From: Streptomyces sp. NBC_01260
Lineage (GTDB): Bacteria > Actinomycetota > Actinomycetes > Streptomycetales > Streptomycetaceae
Length of the DNA: 64,000 nucleotides
Assembly (NCBI RefSeq): GCF_036226405.1
Contig: NZ_CP108464.1
Coordinates: forward strand, 6,200,001-6,264,000
Direction: 5' to 3'
Below, piece after piece: positions 36,761 through 45,541 of this stretch (the stretch's first letter is position 1; every line of letters starts with the position of its first letter). Under the pieces are notes generated by a model. It made no database searches and was not told the origin of the DNA. It saw only the letters and a program-made list of their open reading frames with translations. The translations under genes were made by a program, and so were the position numbers.

Positions 36761-37783
36761 ATGGTGCAGGCGTACAGGGCGGACACCGGGAACGGCGGCG
36801 AGGGACCGCAGCCCTCCGGATCCCGCTTCCGGGACCTGCGCGACAGGCTGGCCCGGGACCGGGGCATCTGGCGGCGAGGGATCGTCCTGGCCGGCTGCTC
36901 GGTCCTGCTGACCCTCGTGATGCTCCTGCACGCCCACATCCCGAACACCATCGGCAACCTGGGCAGCCTCACCGAGACGTTCCTGCCCTGGATCGCCCTC
37001 TTCGTGCCGGTGCTGCTCGTGCTGGGCCTGGTGCGGCGCTCCGCGACCGCCCTGATCGCCCTGCTGCTCCCGGTCGTGGTCTGGTTCCACGTGTTCGGCG
37101 GTCTGCTCACCGACAAGTCGGGCGGGGGCGGCGATCTCACCGTCGCCACCCACAACGTCAACGCGGACAACGCCGACCCCTCGGGCACCGCCCAGCAGGT
37201 CGCGGGCTCCGGCGCCGATGTCATCGCCCTCCAGGAACTGCCCGCCGGGCAGGTGAAGACGTACGAATCGGCGCTCGCCGACCGCTTCCCGTACCACTCG
37301 GTCCAGGGGACCGTCGGCCTGTGGAGCAAGTACCCGATCAGCGACACCCGCCCGGTGGACATCAAGATGGGCTGGGTCCGGGCCATGCGGACCACCGTCG
37401 CCACGCCCGAGGGCAAGGTCGGCTTCGTCGTCGCGCATCTGCCCTCGGTACGGGTCAAGCTGCACGCCGGATTCACCGCGAACCAGCGCGACCAGAGCGC
37501 GGACGCACTCGGTGCGGCCATCGCGGACGAACGGCTCGACCGGGTCGTCCTGCTCGGCGACCTCAACGGCACCATGAACGACCGCTCGCTCAACGCGATC
37601 ACCTCCCAGATGCGCTCCACCCAGGGCGCGGCCGGTGACGGCTTCGGATTCAGCTGGCCCGCGTCGTTCCCGATGGCCCGGATCGACCAGATCATGGTGA
37701 AGGGCGTCGACCCGGTGTCGTCCTGGACGCTCCCCGCGACGGACAGCGACCACCTCCCGATCGCCGCGCGCGTCAAACTCTGA
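36761..37783 (+). CDS. Endonuclease/exonuclease/phosphatase-fold membrane protein
   Basis: 340 residues. A cytoplasmic N-terminus (1-40) is followed by three membrane helices (about 42-115), then an exposed EEP domain. The domain shows LTVATHNVNADN, VIALQELPAG, VVLLGDLNGTMNDRS and TDSDHLPIAARV, matching the metal and catalytic residues of DNase I/sphingomyelinase-type enzymes. The substrate could be nucleic acid or a phospholipid; not resolvable here. GAGGA precedes the ATG. A -10-like TAGGGT lies near 36712. Confidence 0.88.
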   Translation: MVQAYRADTGNGGEGPQPSGSRFRDLRDRLARDRGIWRRGIVLAGCSVLLTLVMLLHAHIPNTIGNLGSLTETFLPWIALFVPVLLVLGLVRRSATALIALLLPVVVWFHVFGGLLTDKSGGGGDLTVATHNVNADNADPSGTAQQVAGSGADVIALQELPAGQVKTYESALADRFPYHSVQGTVGLWSKYPISDTRPVDIKMGWVRAMRTTVATPEGKVGFVVAHLPSVRVKLHAGFTANQRDQSADALGAAIADERLDRVVLLGDLNGTMNDRSLNAITSQMRSTQGAAGDGFGFSWPASFPMARIDQIMVKGVDPVSSWTLPATDSDHLPIAARVKL

Positions 37784-37798
37784 CGTCACGGTCCGTTC

Positions 37799-37819
37799 AC
37801 GGCCGCTGCCGGCGGCCGT
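37799..37819 (+). terminator. Terminator after the EEP gene
   Basis: ACGGCCGC and GCGGCCGT form a perfect 8-bp stem with a 5-nt loop, 16 nt after the stop codon. Confidence 0.65.
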
Positions 37820-38019
37820 TACCTCCCGGCATAAACCGTCTGAGAGTATTTGCTCCGATCAGGGACCGAGGCCGGCCGGCGACGGAGCCGGTCCGCCGCT
37901 GTGCGCTCCGGCCCCCGCGTCCGGCAGCGTCGCCATGCCCCGGCTCCCTCCTGCGCCTCGTGCCGCGCCCGGCCTCGCCCGCCGCGGTGGACGAGCCCCC
38001 TGCGGAAAGGTCTCTCCTC

Positions 38020-39225
38020 ATGCCTCTGGCTCTGCTCGCACTCGCGGTGAGCGCCTTCGGCATCGGTACCACGGAGTTCGTGATGATGGGCCTGCTGCCC
38101 GAGGTCGCGGACGATCTCGGCACCTCCGTCCCCACAGCGGGCTATCTCGTCTCGGCCTATGCGATCGGTGTGGTGCTCGGCGCCCCGCTGCTCACCGCCC
38201 TCGGCTCCCGTATCCCGCGCAAACGGATGCTCCTGCTGCTGATGGCGCTGTTCACCGTCGGCAACCTCGCCTCCGCGCTCGCCCCCGGCTTCGGCTGGCT
38301 GCTCGCCGCACGGGTGCTGGCCGGGCTGCCGCACGGCGCGTTCTTCGGCGTCGGCGCGGTCGTCGCCGCCCGGCTGGTCGCCGACGGGCGCCAGGCGCGG
38401 GCCGTGGCGACGATGTTCCTCGGCCTGACCGTCGCCAACATCGTCGGCGTGCCCGCCGCCACCCTGCTCGGCCAGCACCTCGGCTGGCGGGCCACGTTCC
38501 TGGTGGTCGCGGTGATCGGGCTGTGCGCGATGGCCGCGCTCGCCCGGCTCGTCCCGCGGATCCCGGCCGAGGCGCACACCGACGTCCGCCACGAGGTGCG
38601 TGCCCTGGGCAACCGGCAGGTGCTGCTCGGACTGCTCACCGCCGTCCTCGGCTTCGCCGGGGTCTTCGCCGTGTACTCCTACCTCTCGGCGATGACGACC
38701 GAGGTGATGGGCTTCGGCGAATCCTCGGTGACGCCGGTGCTGGCACTCTTCGGTATCGGCATGACCCTGGGGGCGCTCGCCGCGGGCCCGCTCACGGACC
38801 GGGCGCTGCGTCCCACGCTGTACGGATCGCTGGGCGCGCTCGCGGTCGTCCTGGCCGTCTTCCCGTTCGCCGCCCAGGTGCAGTGGGCCGCGCTGGTGAT
38901 GGTGGTGCTGCTGGGAGGGGTCGGCTTCATGACGACCACGCCGTTGCAGATGCTCGTCATGAACAAGGCCAAGCACGCCCCGACCCTGGCGTCCGCCTCC
39001 AACCACTCCGCGTTCAACCTGGCCAACGCGGGCGGCGCGTGGCTGGGCGGGGTGGCCATCGCGGCAGGCTGGGGCTGGACGTCCCCGGCCCTGGTCGGCG
39101 CGGTCCTGGCCGTGGCGGGCCTCGCGGTGGCGGTCACGGCGGGCGTACTGGACCGCGACCGCGCACCGTCCAGGGTGGTGGCCGGCGCCCGGCCCGTGCG
39201 GCAGGAGTCCGGAGCGGACGTGTGA
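38020..39225 (+). CDS. MFS transporter, arabinose-efflux/Cmx type (12 helices)
   Basis: 401 residues. It starts MPLALLALAVSAFGIGTTEFVMMG, the typical opening of the AraJ/Cmx/chloramphenicol exporter group (DHA1). About 12 membrane segments; loop motif GSRIPRKRMLL. ATG 38020 has AAAGG about 10 nt upstream. A GTG at 37960 would add a hydrophilic 20-residue extension and is less likely. No regulator is adjacent. The 236-nt gap before it holds a terminator and an AT-richer patch near 37830 that may be its promoter. Confidence 0.88.
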   Translation: MPLALLALAVSAFGIGTTEFVMMGLLPEVADDLGTSVPTAGYLVSAYAIGVVLGAPLLTALGSRIPRKRMLLLLMALFTVGNLASALAPGFGWLLAARVLAGLPHGAFFGVGAVVAARLVADGRQARAVATMFLGLTVANIVGVPAATLLGQHLGWRATFLVVAVIGLCAMAALARLVPRIPAEAHTDVRHEVRALGNRQVLLGLLTAVLGFAGVFAVYSYLSAMTTEVMGFGESSVTPVLALFGIGMTLGALAAGPLTDRALRPTLYGSLGALAVVLAVFPFAAQVQWAALVMVVLLGGVGFMTTTPLQMLVMNKAKHAPTLASASNHSAFNLANAGGAWLGGVAIAAGWGWTSPALVGAVLAVAGLAVAVTAGVLDRDRAPSRVVAGARPVRQESGADV

Positions 39226-39230
39226 CTCGA

Positions 39231-39271
39231 GCCCGCCCGGCGATTGAGGACAACCCCTCAGCCGGACGGGC
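39231..39271. terminator. Bidirectional terminator built on the CAATCGCCGG intergenic repeat
   Basis: GCCC(31-34), CCGGC(37-41) and TGAGG(45-49) of the 39,2xx stretch pair with CCTCA, GCCGG and GGGC ending at 39271, about 14 bp with two small bulges. The left arm is an inverse copy of the repeat at 9653-9702. It separates the convergent MFS and nadE genes. Confidence 0.65.
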
Positions 39272-39306
39272 CCGCCGTCACATCCGCAACACCCGTCCCC
39301 CCGGCG

Positions 39307-41061
39307 TCAGCCGGACTCGCGCCAGCGGTTCGTGATCGGCAGTCGCCGGTCCTTGCCGAAGCCCTTGGGCGAGATCTTCGTGCCCGGCGGATACTGCCGC
39401 CGCTTGTACTCCGCCGTGTCCACCATCCGCAGGGTCTTCGCGACCAGCGCCTGGTCGAACCCGGCCGCCACGATCGTGTCGATCCCCTGGTCCCGGTCGA
39501 CGTACATCTCCAGGATCCGGTCCAGCACGTCGTAGTCGGGCAGCGAGTCCGTGTCGACCTGCCCAGGACGCAGCTCCGCGCTGGGCGGCTTGGTGATGGA
39601 GGCCTCCGGGATCGGCGGGGTCTGCCCGCGCTCCTCGGCGGCCCGGTTGCGCCACTTCGCCAGCCGGAAGATCGACGTCTTGTAGACGTCCTTGATCGGC
39701 CCGTACGCGCCGACGGAGTCGCCGTACAGCGTCGAGTAACCGACCGCCAGCTCCGACTTGTTGCCCGGCGCCAGGACGATCTGCCCCTCCTGGTTGGAGA
39801 CGGCCATCAGCATCGTGCCGCGCAGCCGCGACTGGAGGTTCTCCTCGGCGAGACCGGTGAGCCCCAGCGACCCCATGTACGCGTCGAACATCGGCTCGAT
39901 CGGTACGGTCCGGAAGTTCAGCCCGGTACGCCGCGCCAGCTCGGCCGCGTCGCCCTTGGAGTGGTCCGAGGAGTACTTCGACGGCATCGAGATGCCGTAG
40001 ACGTTCTGCGCCCCCAGCGCGTCGCAGGCGATCGCCGCGACCAGCGCCGAGTCGATCCCGCCGGAGAGCCCGATGAGCACGCTGCCGAAGCCGTTCTTCG
40101 CCGCGTACGCCCGCAGGCCCACGACGAGCGCCGAGTACAGCTCCTCGTCGTCGTCGAGCCGGTCCGCGTACCCTCCGGCCAGCTCCGCCTCGTACGCGGG
40201 CAGCGGCTTCTCGGAGAGGACCACGTGGTCGATGCGCAGCCCGTCGTTCACCACACCCGACGGCGCGTCGGGCGCGGCGGCCGGCAGGTCGAGGTCGATG
40301 ATCACGCTGCCCTCGGCGAACTGGGGGGCGCGGGCGATCACTTCGCCGTGCTTGTCGACGACGATCGAGTCGCCGTCGAAGACCAGCTCGTCCTGGCCGC
40401 CGATCATCGCCAGATAGGCCGTCGTGCAGTCGGCCTCCTCGGCCCGCTTGCGGACCAGTTCCAGCCGGGTGTCGTCCTTGTCCCGCTCGTAGGGCGAGGC
40501 GTTGATCGAGAGGAGCAGTCCGGCCCCGGCGGCCCGCGCGGCCGGCACCCGGCCGCCGTCCTGCCAGAGGTCCTCGCAGATCGCGAGCGCGACATCGATC
40601 CCGTGCACCCGCACGACGGGCATCGAGTCGCCCGGCACGAAGTACCGGAACTCGTCGAAGACGCCGTAGTTGGGCAGGTGGTGCTTGGCGAAGTTCAGCG
40701 CGACCCCGCCGCGGTGCAGCACCGCGGCGGCGTTGCGCGGGGACCCGGCGGGCTGGCCGTAGCGCGGCGCCGGGAAATCGGAGCGGTCGAGGTATCCGAC
40801 GACGACCGGCAGTTCCCCGAAGCCCTCCTCGTCGAGACGGGCGGCGAGCGCGCGCAGCGCGTCCCGCGACGCCTCGACGAAGGACGACCGCAGGGCCAGG
40901 TCCTCGACGGGGTAACCGGTCAGCACCATCTCGGGGAACGCCACCAGGTGGGCGCCCTGCTCGGCGGAGTGCCGGGTCCAGTGGAGGATCGCCTCGGCGT
41001 TGCCGGCGAGGTCACCGACGGTCGAGTCGATCTGATTCAGTGCGAGGCGTAGTTGAGGCAC
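39307..41061 (-). CDS. nadE: Glutamine-dependent NAD+ synthetase
   Basis: 584 residues; makes NAD+ from nicotinic acid adenine dinucleotide using glutamine nitrogen. The N-terminal nitrilase-fold glutaminase (about 1-270) has Glu in VAFPEMVLTGYP, Lys in NFAKHHLPNYG and Cys in AICEDLWQDG. The synthetase domain has the PP-loop LSGGIDSALVAAIACD near residue 310 and NKSELAVGYSTLYGDS. GTG at 41061 has TACACT 7 nt before it, so the mRNA is probably leaderless. Essential housekeeping gene. Confidence 0.96.
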   Translation of the reverse strand: MPQLRLALNQIDSTVGDLAGNAEAILHWTRHSAEQGAHLVAFPEMVLTGYPVEDLALRSSFVEASRDALRALAARLDEEGFGELPVVVGYLDRSDFPAPRYGQPAGSPRNAAAVLHRGGVALNFAKHHLPNYGVFDEFRYFVPGDSMPVVRVHGIDVALAICEDLWQDGGRVPAARAAGAGLLLSINASPYERDKDDTRLELVRKRAEEADCTTAYLAMIGGQDELVFDGDSIVVDKHGEVIARAPQFAEGSVIIDLDLPAAAPDAPSGVVNDGLRIDHVVLSEKPLPAYEAELAGGYADRLDDDEELYSALVVGLRAYAAKNGFGSVLIGLSGGIDSALVAAIACDALGAQNVYGISMPSKYSSDHSKGDAAELARRTGLNFRTVPIEPMFDAYMGSLGLTGLAEENLQSRLRGTMLMAVSNQEGQIVLAPGNKSELAVGYSTLYGDSVGAYGPIKDVYKTSIFRLAKWRNRAAEERGQTPPIPEASITKPPSAELRPGQVDTDSLPDYDVLDRILEMYVDRDQGIDTIVAAGFDQALVAKTLRMVDTAEYKRRQYPPGTKISPKGFGKDRRLPITNRWRESG

Positions 41062-41095
41062 GCCGCCCAGTGTAATCGTCTGATTGACGCGATGT

Positions 41096-41133
41096 CCTGG
41101 CGGGCCGCGCGAAGGACCGTGCGGCCCGCCAGG
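41096..41133 (-). terminator. Terminator after the multicopper oxidase gene
   Basis: CCTGGCGGGCCGC (41096-41108) pairs perfectly with GCGGCCCGCCAGG (41121-41133), 13 bp with a 12-nt loop, just after the oxidase stop and before the nadE promoter. Confidence 0.85.
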
Positions 41134-41140
41134 GGGCCGG

Positions 41141-42712
41141 TCAGCTGCGGTAGCCGACGACCGTCATCATGCCCGCCTCCGCGTGGTACAGGTTGTGGCA
41201 GTGGAGCATCCACAACCCCGGGTTGTCGGCGTCGAAGTCCACCGTCAGCGACTGCCGGGGCAGCACGATCGCGGTGTCCTTACGGGCCCCGGACGCGTTC
41301 CCGGCCAGCGCGAACGTGTGCCCGTGCAGATGGACCGGGTGCCACATCGCGGTCGGGTTCCGCAACTCCAGCCGGACCCGCTCCCCGGCCCGCACCGGAT
41401 GGCGCTGGTCGGCGCTGTACGGCTTCCCGTCGAAGGCCCAGTCGTACGCCGCCATGGAACCGGTCAGCCTCAACCGCACCGTGCGGTCGGGCTCACGGCC
41501 GGGCAACGCCACGGACGCGTCCGGGGCCAGCCGGTCGGCCGTCACCAGCTGACCGGTCAGCTCCTTCGGCCGCACGGAGGCGCCGGGCGCCGCGCCCGTG
41601 CCGGTACGGAGCAGCGCCATCGCGGAGGCCTTCTTCCCCTCGGCCAGCGCGGTCAGCGGGAACACCCCGTCCCCGGCGGTCACCAGCACGTCGTACCGCT
41701 CGCCCATGCCGAGCAGCAGGGCGTCCGTCGTGGTGTGCCGGACCGGGAAGCCGTCCGTGTGCGTGATCGTCATCCGGTGGCCGCCGAGTGCGACGCGGAA
41801 CGCGGTGTCACCGCCCGCGTTGATGATCCGCAGCCGGATCCGGTCACCGGGCCGGGCGCCGAAGGCGGACGGGTCCTGCGGAGTGCGGCCGTTGATCAGG
41901 TAGTACGGGTAGGCGACATCGCCCGCGTCACCGCCCAGCAATGTGCTGGTGGCGCCCATGAGCATGCGCGAGGGCCCGGTTCCGGTACCGGCCGAGGGGG
42001 CGGCCTCCATGGCGTGCCCGCTGTGACCGCTGCCCTTGGTGAGCTCCTGGAGCACCGCGTCGGGGGTGGAGCCGTCCACCCCGTCGAGCCAGTCGTCCAG
42101 GACGACGACCCACTCCTTGTCGTACGACAGCGGCTCCTTCGGGTCCTCGACGATCAGCGGCGCGTACAGCCCGCGGTCCAGCTGGACGCCCGAGTGCGGG
42201 TGGAACCAGTACGTGCCCGGATTCGGCACCGCGAACCGGTAGGTGAAGTCCTTGCCCGGCTCGATGGCCCGCTGGGTCAGCCCGGGGACACCGTCCATGT
42301 CGTTGCGCAGGGCGAGCCCGTGCCAGTGCAGCGAGGTCGACTGCGGAAGGTGGTTGGCGAGGGTGAGGTCGAGCGTGTCGCCCGCGGTGACCCGCACCTC
42401 CTGGCCGGGCAGCCGGTCCCCGTACGCCCAGGTGCTGACGGTGTGCCCGCCGCCCAGGTCGAACCGGGACGGGGTGGCGGTCAGGGAGACCTTGCGTACG
42501 GGACCGGAGCCCCGGCGCTCCTCGGCCGCCGCGACCTCGGGGCCGTCGGGGGCCACGTATCCCTTGGGGACCGTCGTGCCGGACGGACCGGAGTGGTCCA
42601 TGCCGGAGTGGTCGGTGGACGCGGCGCTGTCGGAGCAGGCGGCGAGAACTCCGGTACCGGCAAGGGCGATCGATGCGCCGAGTACGGCGCGTCGGGTGTG
42701 CTGAGCGGACAT
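41141..42712 (-). CDS. Multicopper oxidase, Tat-exported lipoprotein-like
   Basis: 523-residue three-domain (CueO/laccase-like) oxidase. All copper motifs are present: HWHG, WFHPHS, HPVHLHGH and HCHNLYHAEAGMM. The signal has both a Tat motif (TRRAVLGAS) and a lipobox-like VLAACS, so the mature protein may be a lipid-anchored Tat substrate. His/Met-rich stretches (HSGMDHSG near the N-terminus and GHSGHAMEA mid-protein) suit copper handling. It probably oxidises Cu(I) and protects the envelope. Start 42712 has GAGGTG upstream. It follows the DUF6153 gene in an operon. Confidence 0.93.
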   Translation of the reverse strand: MSAQHTRRAVLGASIALAGTGVLAACSDSAASTDHSGMDHSGPSGTTVPKGYVAPDGPEVAAAEERRGSGPVRKVSLTATPSRFDLGGGHTVSTWAYGDRLPGQEVRVTAGDTLDLTLANHLPQSTSLHWHGLALRNDMDGVPGLTQRAIEPGKDFTYRFAVPNPGTYWFHPHSGVQLDRGLYAPLIVEDPKEPLSYDKEWVVVLDDWLDGVDGSTPDAVLQELTKGSGHSGHAMEAAPSAGTGTGPSRMLMGATSTLLGGDAGDVAYPYYLINGRTPQDPSAFGARPGDRIRLRIINAGGDTAFRVALGGHRMTITHTDGFPVRHTTTDALLLGMGERYDVLVTAGDGVFPLTALAEGKKASAMALLRTGTGAAPGASVRPKELTGQLVTADRLAPDASVALPGREPDRTVRLRLTGSMAAYDWAFDGKPYSADQRHPVRAGERVRLELRNPTAMWHPVHLHGHTFALAGNASGARKDTAIVLPRQSLTVDFDADNPGLWMLHCHNLYHAEAGMMTVVGYRS

Positions 42713-42795
42713 GGCTGAGTGCACCTCAAAGATGTTGTCGGTGTGCTGAAAGGCGGACGGGGGCGCGGTGCGCCCCGGACGGGGGCGCGGTGCGC

Positions 42796-43197
42796 CTATA
42801 TCCGCAGTACCGACAGGTCAGTGAGAACGGCCTTGCGCGGCCGTGGCGGGGGAGGGGGCCGCGGCCTCCACGACGTACGGGTCCCGGCGCCTCCCGCCAC
42901 GCTGTCCGCGGGCCGCCGCGCCACCATGAGCACGGTGAGCAGGGCGAGGCCCCAGACGGAGAGCACGGCGAGGCAGACGGCCATCGGGTCCATGCCCCGC
43001 ATGGGCGCCGGACGGGCGGGGCGCCGGGCGTCCGGGTGCACGGTCCCCGCGGCCGTCGCGTGCGAAGCGGTCATCGCGGCGGCACCCTGCCCGCTGTGCT
43101 CCGCCGGGTGGCCGACGGTGTGCATGGTGACGATCCCGAAGAGCAGCGCGGCGAACAGCAGCAGCTGCCCGTACCTCGCACCCCTCATTCCGAACAT
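42796..43197 (-). CDS. Small His/Met-containing membrane protein, DUF6153-like
   Basis: 133 residues. Two hydrophobic segments (about 8-25 and 70-92) enclose an external loop with HTVGHPAEHSGQG and MTASHATA, His-rich as in copper-linked proteins. The C-terminus is a proline/arginine-rich tail. It resembles the actinobacterial DUF6153 family; assignment is from memory. It lies directly behind a CsoR-like operator and 83 nt before the multicopper oxidase, so both are probably copper-induced. ATG 43197 preferred; GTG 43206 also possible. Confidence 0.75.
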   Translation of the reverse strand: MFGMRGARYGQLLLFAALLFGIVTMHTVGHPAEHSGQGAAAMTASHATAAGTVHPDARRPARPAPMRGMDPMAVCLAVLSVWGLALLTVLMVARRPADSVAGGAGTRTSWRPRPPPPPRPRKAVLTDLSVLRI

Positions 43198-43208
43198 GCC
43201 GGCCACCC

Positions 43209-43223
43209 TACCCCCACCGGGTA
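43209..43223 (-). promoter_or_regulatory. CsoR-like copper operator
   Basis: TACCCCCACCGGGTA is symmetric (TACCC-N5-GGGTA) and resembles the GC-rich pseudo-palindromes bound by actinobacterial CsoR. It is 12 nt before the ATG of the DUF6153 gene and touches a -10-like TATACC. Copper would relieve repression. Confidence 0.65.
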
Positions 43224-43299
43224 TACGAACGGGGACGGCCCGCTGCCCCGCGCGCGGCGGGAGGGCGGGCCGTCGGGTCGTGGGCGGGCGCGGTGCCGG

Positions 43300-43725
43300 T
43301 CAGCTGTGGGCGTAGACCTTCTCGGCCCAGCCGGCGATCTGGTCGTCGGAGAGGTGCTGCGCCAGGTCGGCTTCGCTGATCATGCCGATCAGCTTCTTGT
43401 TCTCGACCACGGGAAGCCGGCGGATGCGATGGTTCTGCATCTCCTGAAGCACATCCTCCACCTCCGCGCCCGCGTCGATCCAGCGCGGCGTGCCGTGGGC
43501 GAGGTCGCCCGCGGTCACCTTCGACGGGTCGCGACCCATCGCTACGCAGTCGACCACGATGTCGCGGTCCGTGAGGATGCCGATCATCCGGTCCTGCTCG
43601 CCGTTGGCCGAGATGGGCAGCGCCCCGACTTTGTGCTCACGCATCAGCTGGGCGGCGCGGTCGAGGGTCTCGTGCGCCGGGATCCAGGTGGCGCCGGTGT
43701 GCATGATGTCCTTGGCGATGGTCAT
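43300..43725 (-). CDS. CBS-domain pair protein
   Basis: 141 residues made of two CBS motifs (about 8-62 and 73-130). They show GALPISANGEQDRMIGILTDRDIV and RIRRLPVVENKKLIGMISEADL, which form a Bateman module binding adenylates. Such stand-alone proteins are common in Streptomyces and are often linked to stress or dormancy; the partner is unknown. GGAGG lies upstream of ATG 43725. It is the last gene in a minus-strand series after the DUF3105 and DUF305 genes, 138 nt downstream. Confidence 0.9.
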   Translation of the reverse strand: MTIAKDIMHTGATWIPAHETLDRAAQLMREHKVGALPISANGEQDRMIGILTDRDIVVDCVAMGRDPSKVTAGDLAHGTPRWIDAGAEVEDVLQEMQNHRIRRLPVVENKKLIGMISEADLAQHLSDDQIAGWAEKVYAHS

Positions 43726-43863
43726 GGGATACCTACCTCCTGCGTGCCGGTGGGCACTGCCGTACGACCCCGAGCGAACCCATCGTGAGGGGCCCGTTCG
43801 GGGTACGCGACCGCTTGCACCCATTCGGGTGCACTTGCGGCGGGAGGGAACCTTCGAGGCCCG

Positions 43864-44616
43864 TCAGGCGCGGGGCGCCGAGCCGCGCTTCGCCAGCATC
43901 CCGGCCATCGCGTCCAGCTCGGACTGCTGGGCCTCGACCATGCCCCGGGCCAGCCGCTTCTCCGCCTTCACGGTGCACAGGCTCGCGCAGCCGCGGGCCA
44001 TGTCGATCCCGCCCTTGTGGTGGTCGGTCATCAGCTGGAGATACAGGATCTCGGCCTGCCTGCCGTCGGCCTTGCGGAGCCGGCCGAGCTCGGTGCGGGT
44101 GGCCATGCCGGGCATGAGGGACCCGTCGTGGGCCTGGTAACCGCCCCCATGCCCCGGCATCCCGCCCATCCCGTCCATATCGCCCATGTCGTGGCCGTCG
44201 TGCCCACCGGCACCGGCACCGGACCCGTCGGCCATCCAGGCCATCGGCTCCTGTCCGGTGGCCACCTTGGGCAGCTCCCACAGATCCAGCCAGCCGAGCA
44301 ACATGCCCCGCTGGTTGGCCTGTGTGTTGGCGATGTCGTACGCGAAACGGCGCACGTCCTCGTCCCGCGTGCGGTCCCGCACGATGAAGGACATCTCCAC
44401 GGCCTGCTGGTGGTGGACCGCCATGTCCTGGGCGAACCCGGCGTCCGCCGAGTCCGCCGCGGGCGTGCGCGGGGCGGACTCGGACCCGGTCGCCTGGAGG
44501 TCCGCCCCGTCGTCCCGCGCGGAGGCCACCGTCGCCGCCCCCGCGAACAGCACCGCGAGCGCGACGGCGGAACCCGCCACCCACCGGGTGCGCCGGGTGC
44601 GCTCCGTAACCGTCAC
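43864..44616 (-). CDS. DUF305 family secreted metal-linked protein
   Basis: 250 residues. One N-terminal hydrophobic signal/anchor (about 14-34) precedes two ferritin-like DUF305 helical repeats. The first has DMAVHHQQAVEMSFIV, the second MTDHHKGGIDMARGCASLC. A Met/His/Gly linker (HDGHDMGDMDGMGGMPGHGGG) lies between. The family is repeatedly found beside copper genes and is thought to bind metal through the paired His. GTG 44616 overlaps the upstream stop as GTGA, so it is cotranslated with the DUF3105 protein. Confidence 0.9.
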   Translation of the reverse strand: MTVTERTRRTRWVAGSAVALAVLFAGAATVASARDDGADLQATGSESAPRTPAADSADAGFAQDMAVHHQQAVEMSFIVRDRTRDEDVRRFAYDIANTQANQRGMLLGWLDLWELPKVATGQEPMAWMADGSGAGAGGHDGHDMGDMDGMGGMPGHGGGYQAHDGSLMPGMATRTELGRLRKADGRQAEILYLQLMTDHHKGGIDMARGCASLCTVKAEKRLARGMVEAQQSELDAMAGMLAKRGSAPRA

Positions 44617-45299
44617 TGGGCCCCCAGTCCGCCGGTGCACGCCGCGCCCGGCTCGGGCGTCTGCGGCCCCTGCACGTACTTGGAGAAGAACTGCGCCACC
44701 CGGGGGTCGTCGGCGCCGTCCACCGTGACCTGCTTGCCCCAGGCGCTCAGCATGATCGTGCCGGCCTGGCCCTCGTACGGGCTCATCAGCGAGTACGGGG
44801 TCTTCCCGACCCGCTCGGCGAGCTTGTCCAGGTCCGCGACCGGGGCCTTGTCCGTGTACGTCACCCACACCGAACCGTGCTCCAGCGAGTGCACGGCGTT
44901 CATGTCGGGGATCGCCTTCTTGTACACCTCGCCGTCGCAGTTCATCCAGACGGGGTTGTGGTCACCGCCGACCGGGGGCTTCATCGGGTACGTCACGGTC
45001 TTGGTGACGTGGTTGCGGGTCAGCTTCTTCGCGTCCCACGTCTTCTCGCCCTCGATCGCGCCGTCGGCCGCGTCCTTCCCGTCCGCCCCGTGCTGCTCCG
45101 ACACCTTCGCGTCGGCGGACTTCTGGTCCGCGGAGGCCTCGGACCTGTCGAGCAGTGTGTAGCTGCCGAAGGCGACGAGACCTGCGACGACGACGGCGCT
45201 GAGGCTTATGGCCAGCACACGGTTGCGGCGGTCCCGCACGCGGTCGGCGTTGCGCATCTGCTCTATGCGGGTCCTGCGGTCGTGGCTCTCGTGGCTCAT
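44613..45299 (-). CDS. DUF3105 family membrane-anchored protein
   Basis: 228 residues. A charged cytoplasmic N-terminus (1-27) is followed by one membrane helix (about 28-48) and an external DUF3105 domain. The domain has HVTKTVTYPMKPPVGGDHNPVWMNCDGEVY and the conserved AVHSLEHGSVWVTY, whose His/Cys residues suggest metal binding. Function undetermined; the family is often next to DUF305. AGAAGGAC precedes ATG 45299. It is first in the operon. Confidence 0.9.
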   Translation of the reverse strand: MSHESHDRRTRIEQMRNADRVRDRRNRVLAISLSAVVVAGLVAFGSYTLLDRSEASADQKSADAKVSEQHGADGKDAADGAIEGEKTWDAKKLTRNHVTKTVTYPMKPPVGGDHNPVWMNCDGEVYKKAIPDMNAVHSLEHGSVWVTYTDKAPVADLDKLAERVGKTPYSLMSPYEGQAGTIMLSAWGKQVTVDGADDPRVAQFFSKYVQGPQTPEPGAACTGGLGAQ

Positions 45300-45448
45300 G
45301 TCGTGGGTCCTTCTGCGAAGGGGCGATGAGGGTCTGGGCAGGTCGGAAATCCGGTGTGCGCAGGGCGGTTGCGAGGCCGCCGCATCCCTTGCACACCATG
45401 GCCGACGATCGTAGTGGGTGGCCGAGTGCTCCATCTCACGTCGTGTGC

Positions 45449-45480
45449 GTAATCTGGGTGAAATCCCGGGTCGTGATACT
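45449..45480 (+). promoter_or_regulatory. glnA2 promoter with a GlnR-like site
   Basis: GATACT at 45475-45480 is a likely -10. GTAAT-N6-GAAAT at 45449-45464 resembles the actinobacterial GlnR a/b-box pair (gTnAc-n6-GaAAc) with the final base differing in each half. It overlaps the -35 zone. The leader to the ATG is about 55 nt. Confidence 0.4.
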
Positions 45481-45541
45481 GGAGTTTCCCCCCTATCCCG
45501 GGCGGTGGTGCACGGACCGTCTGAACTGCAAGGATGTGGCT

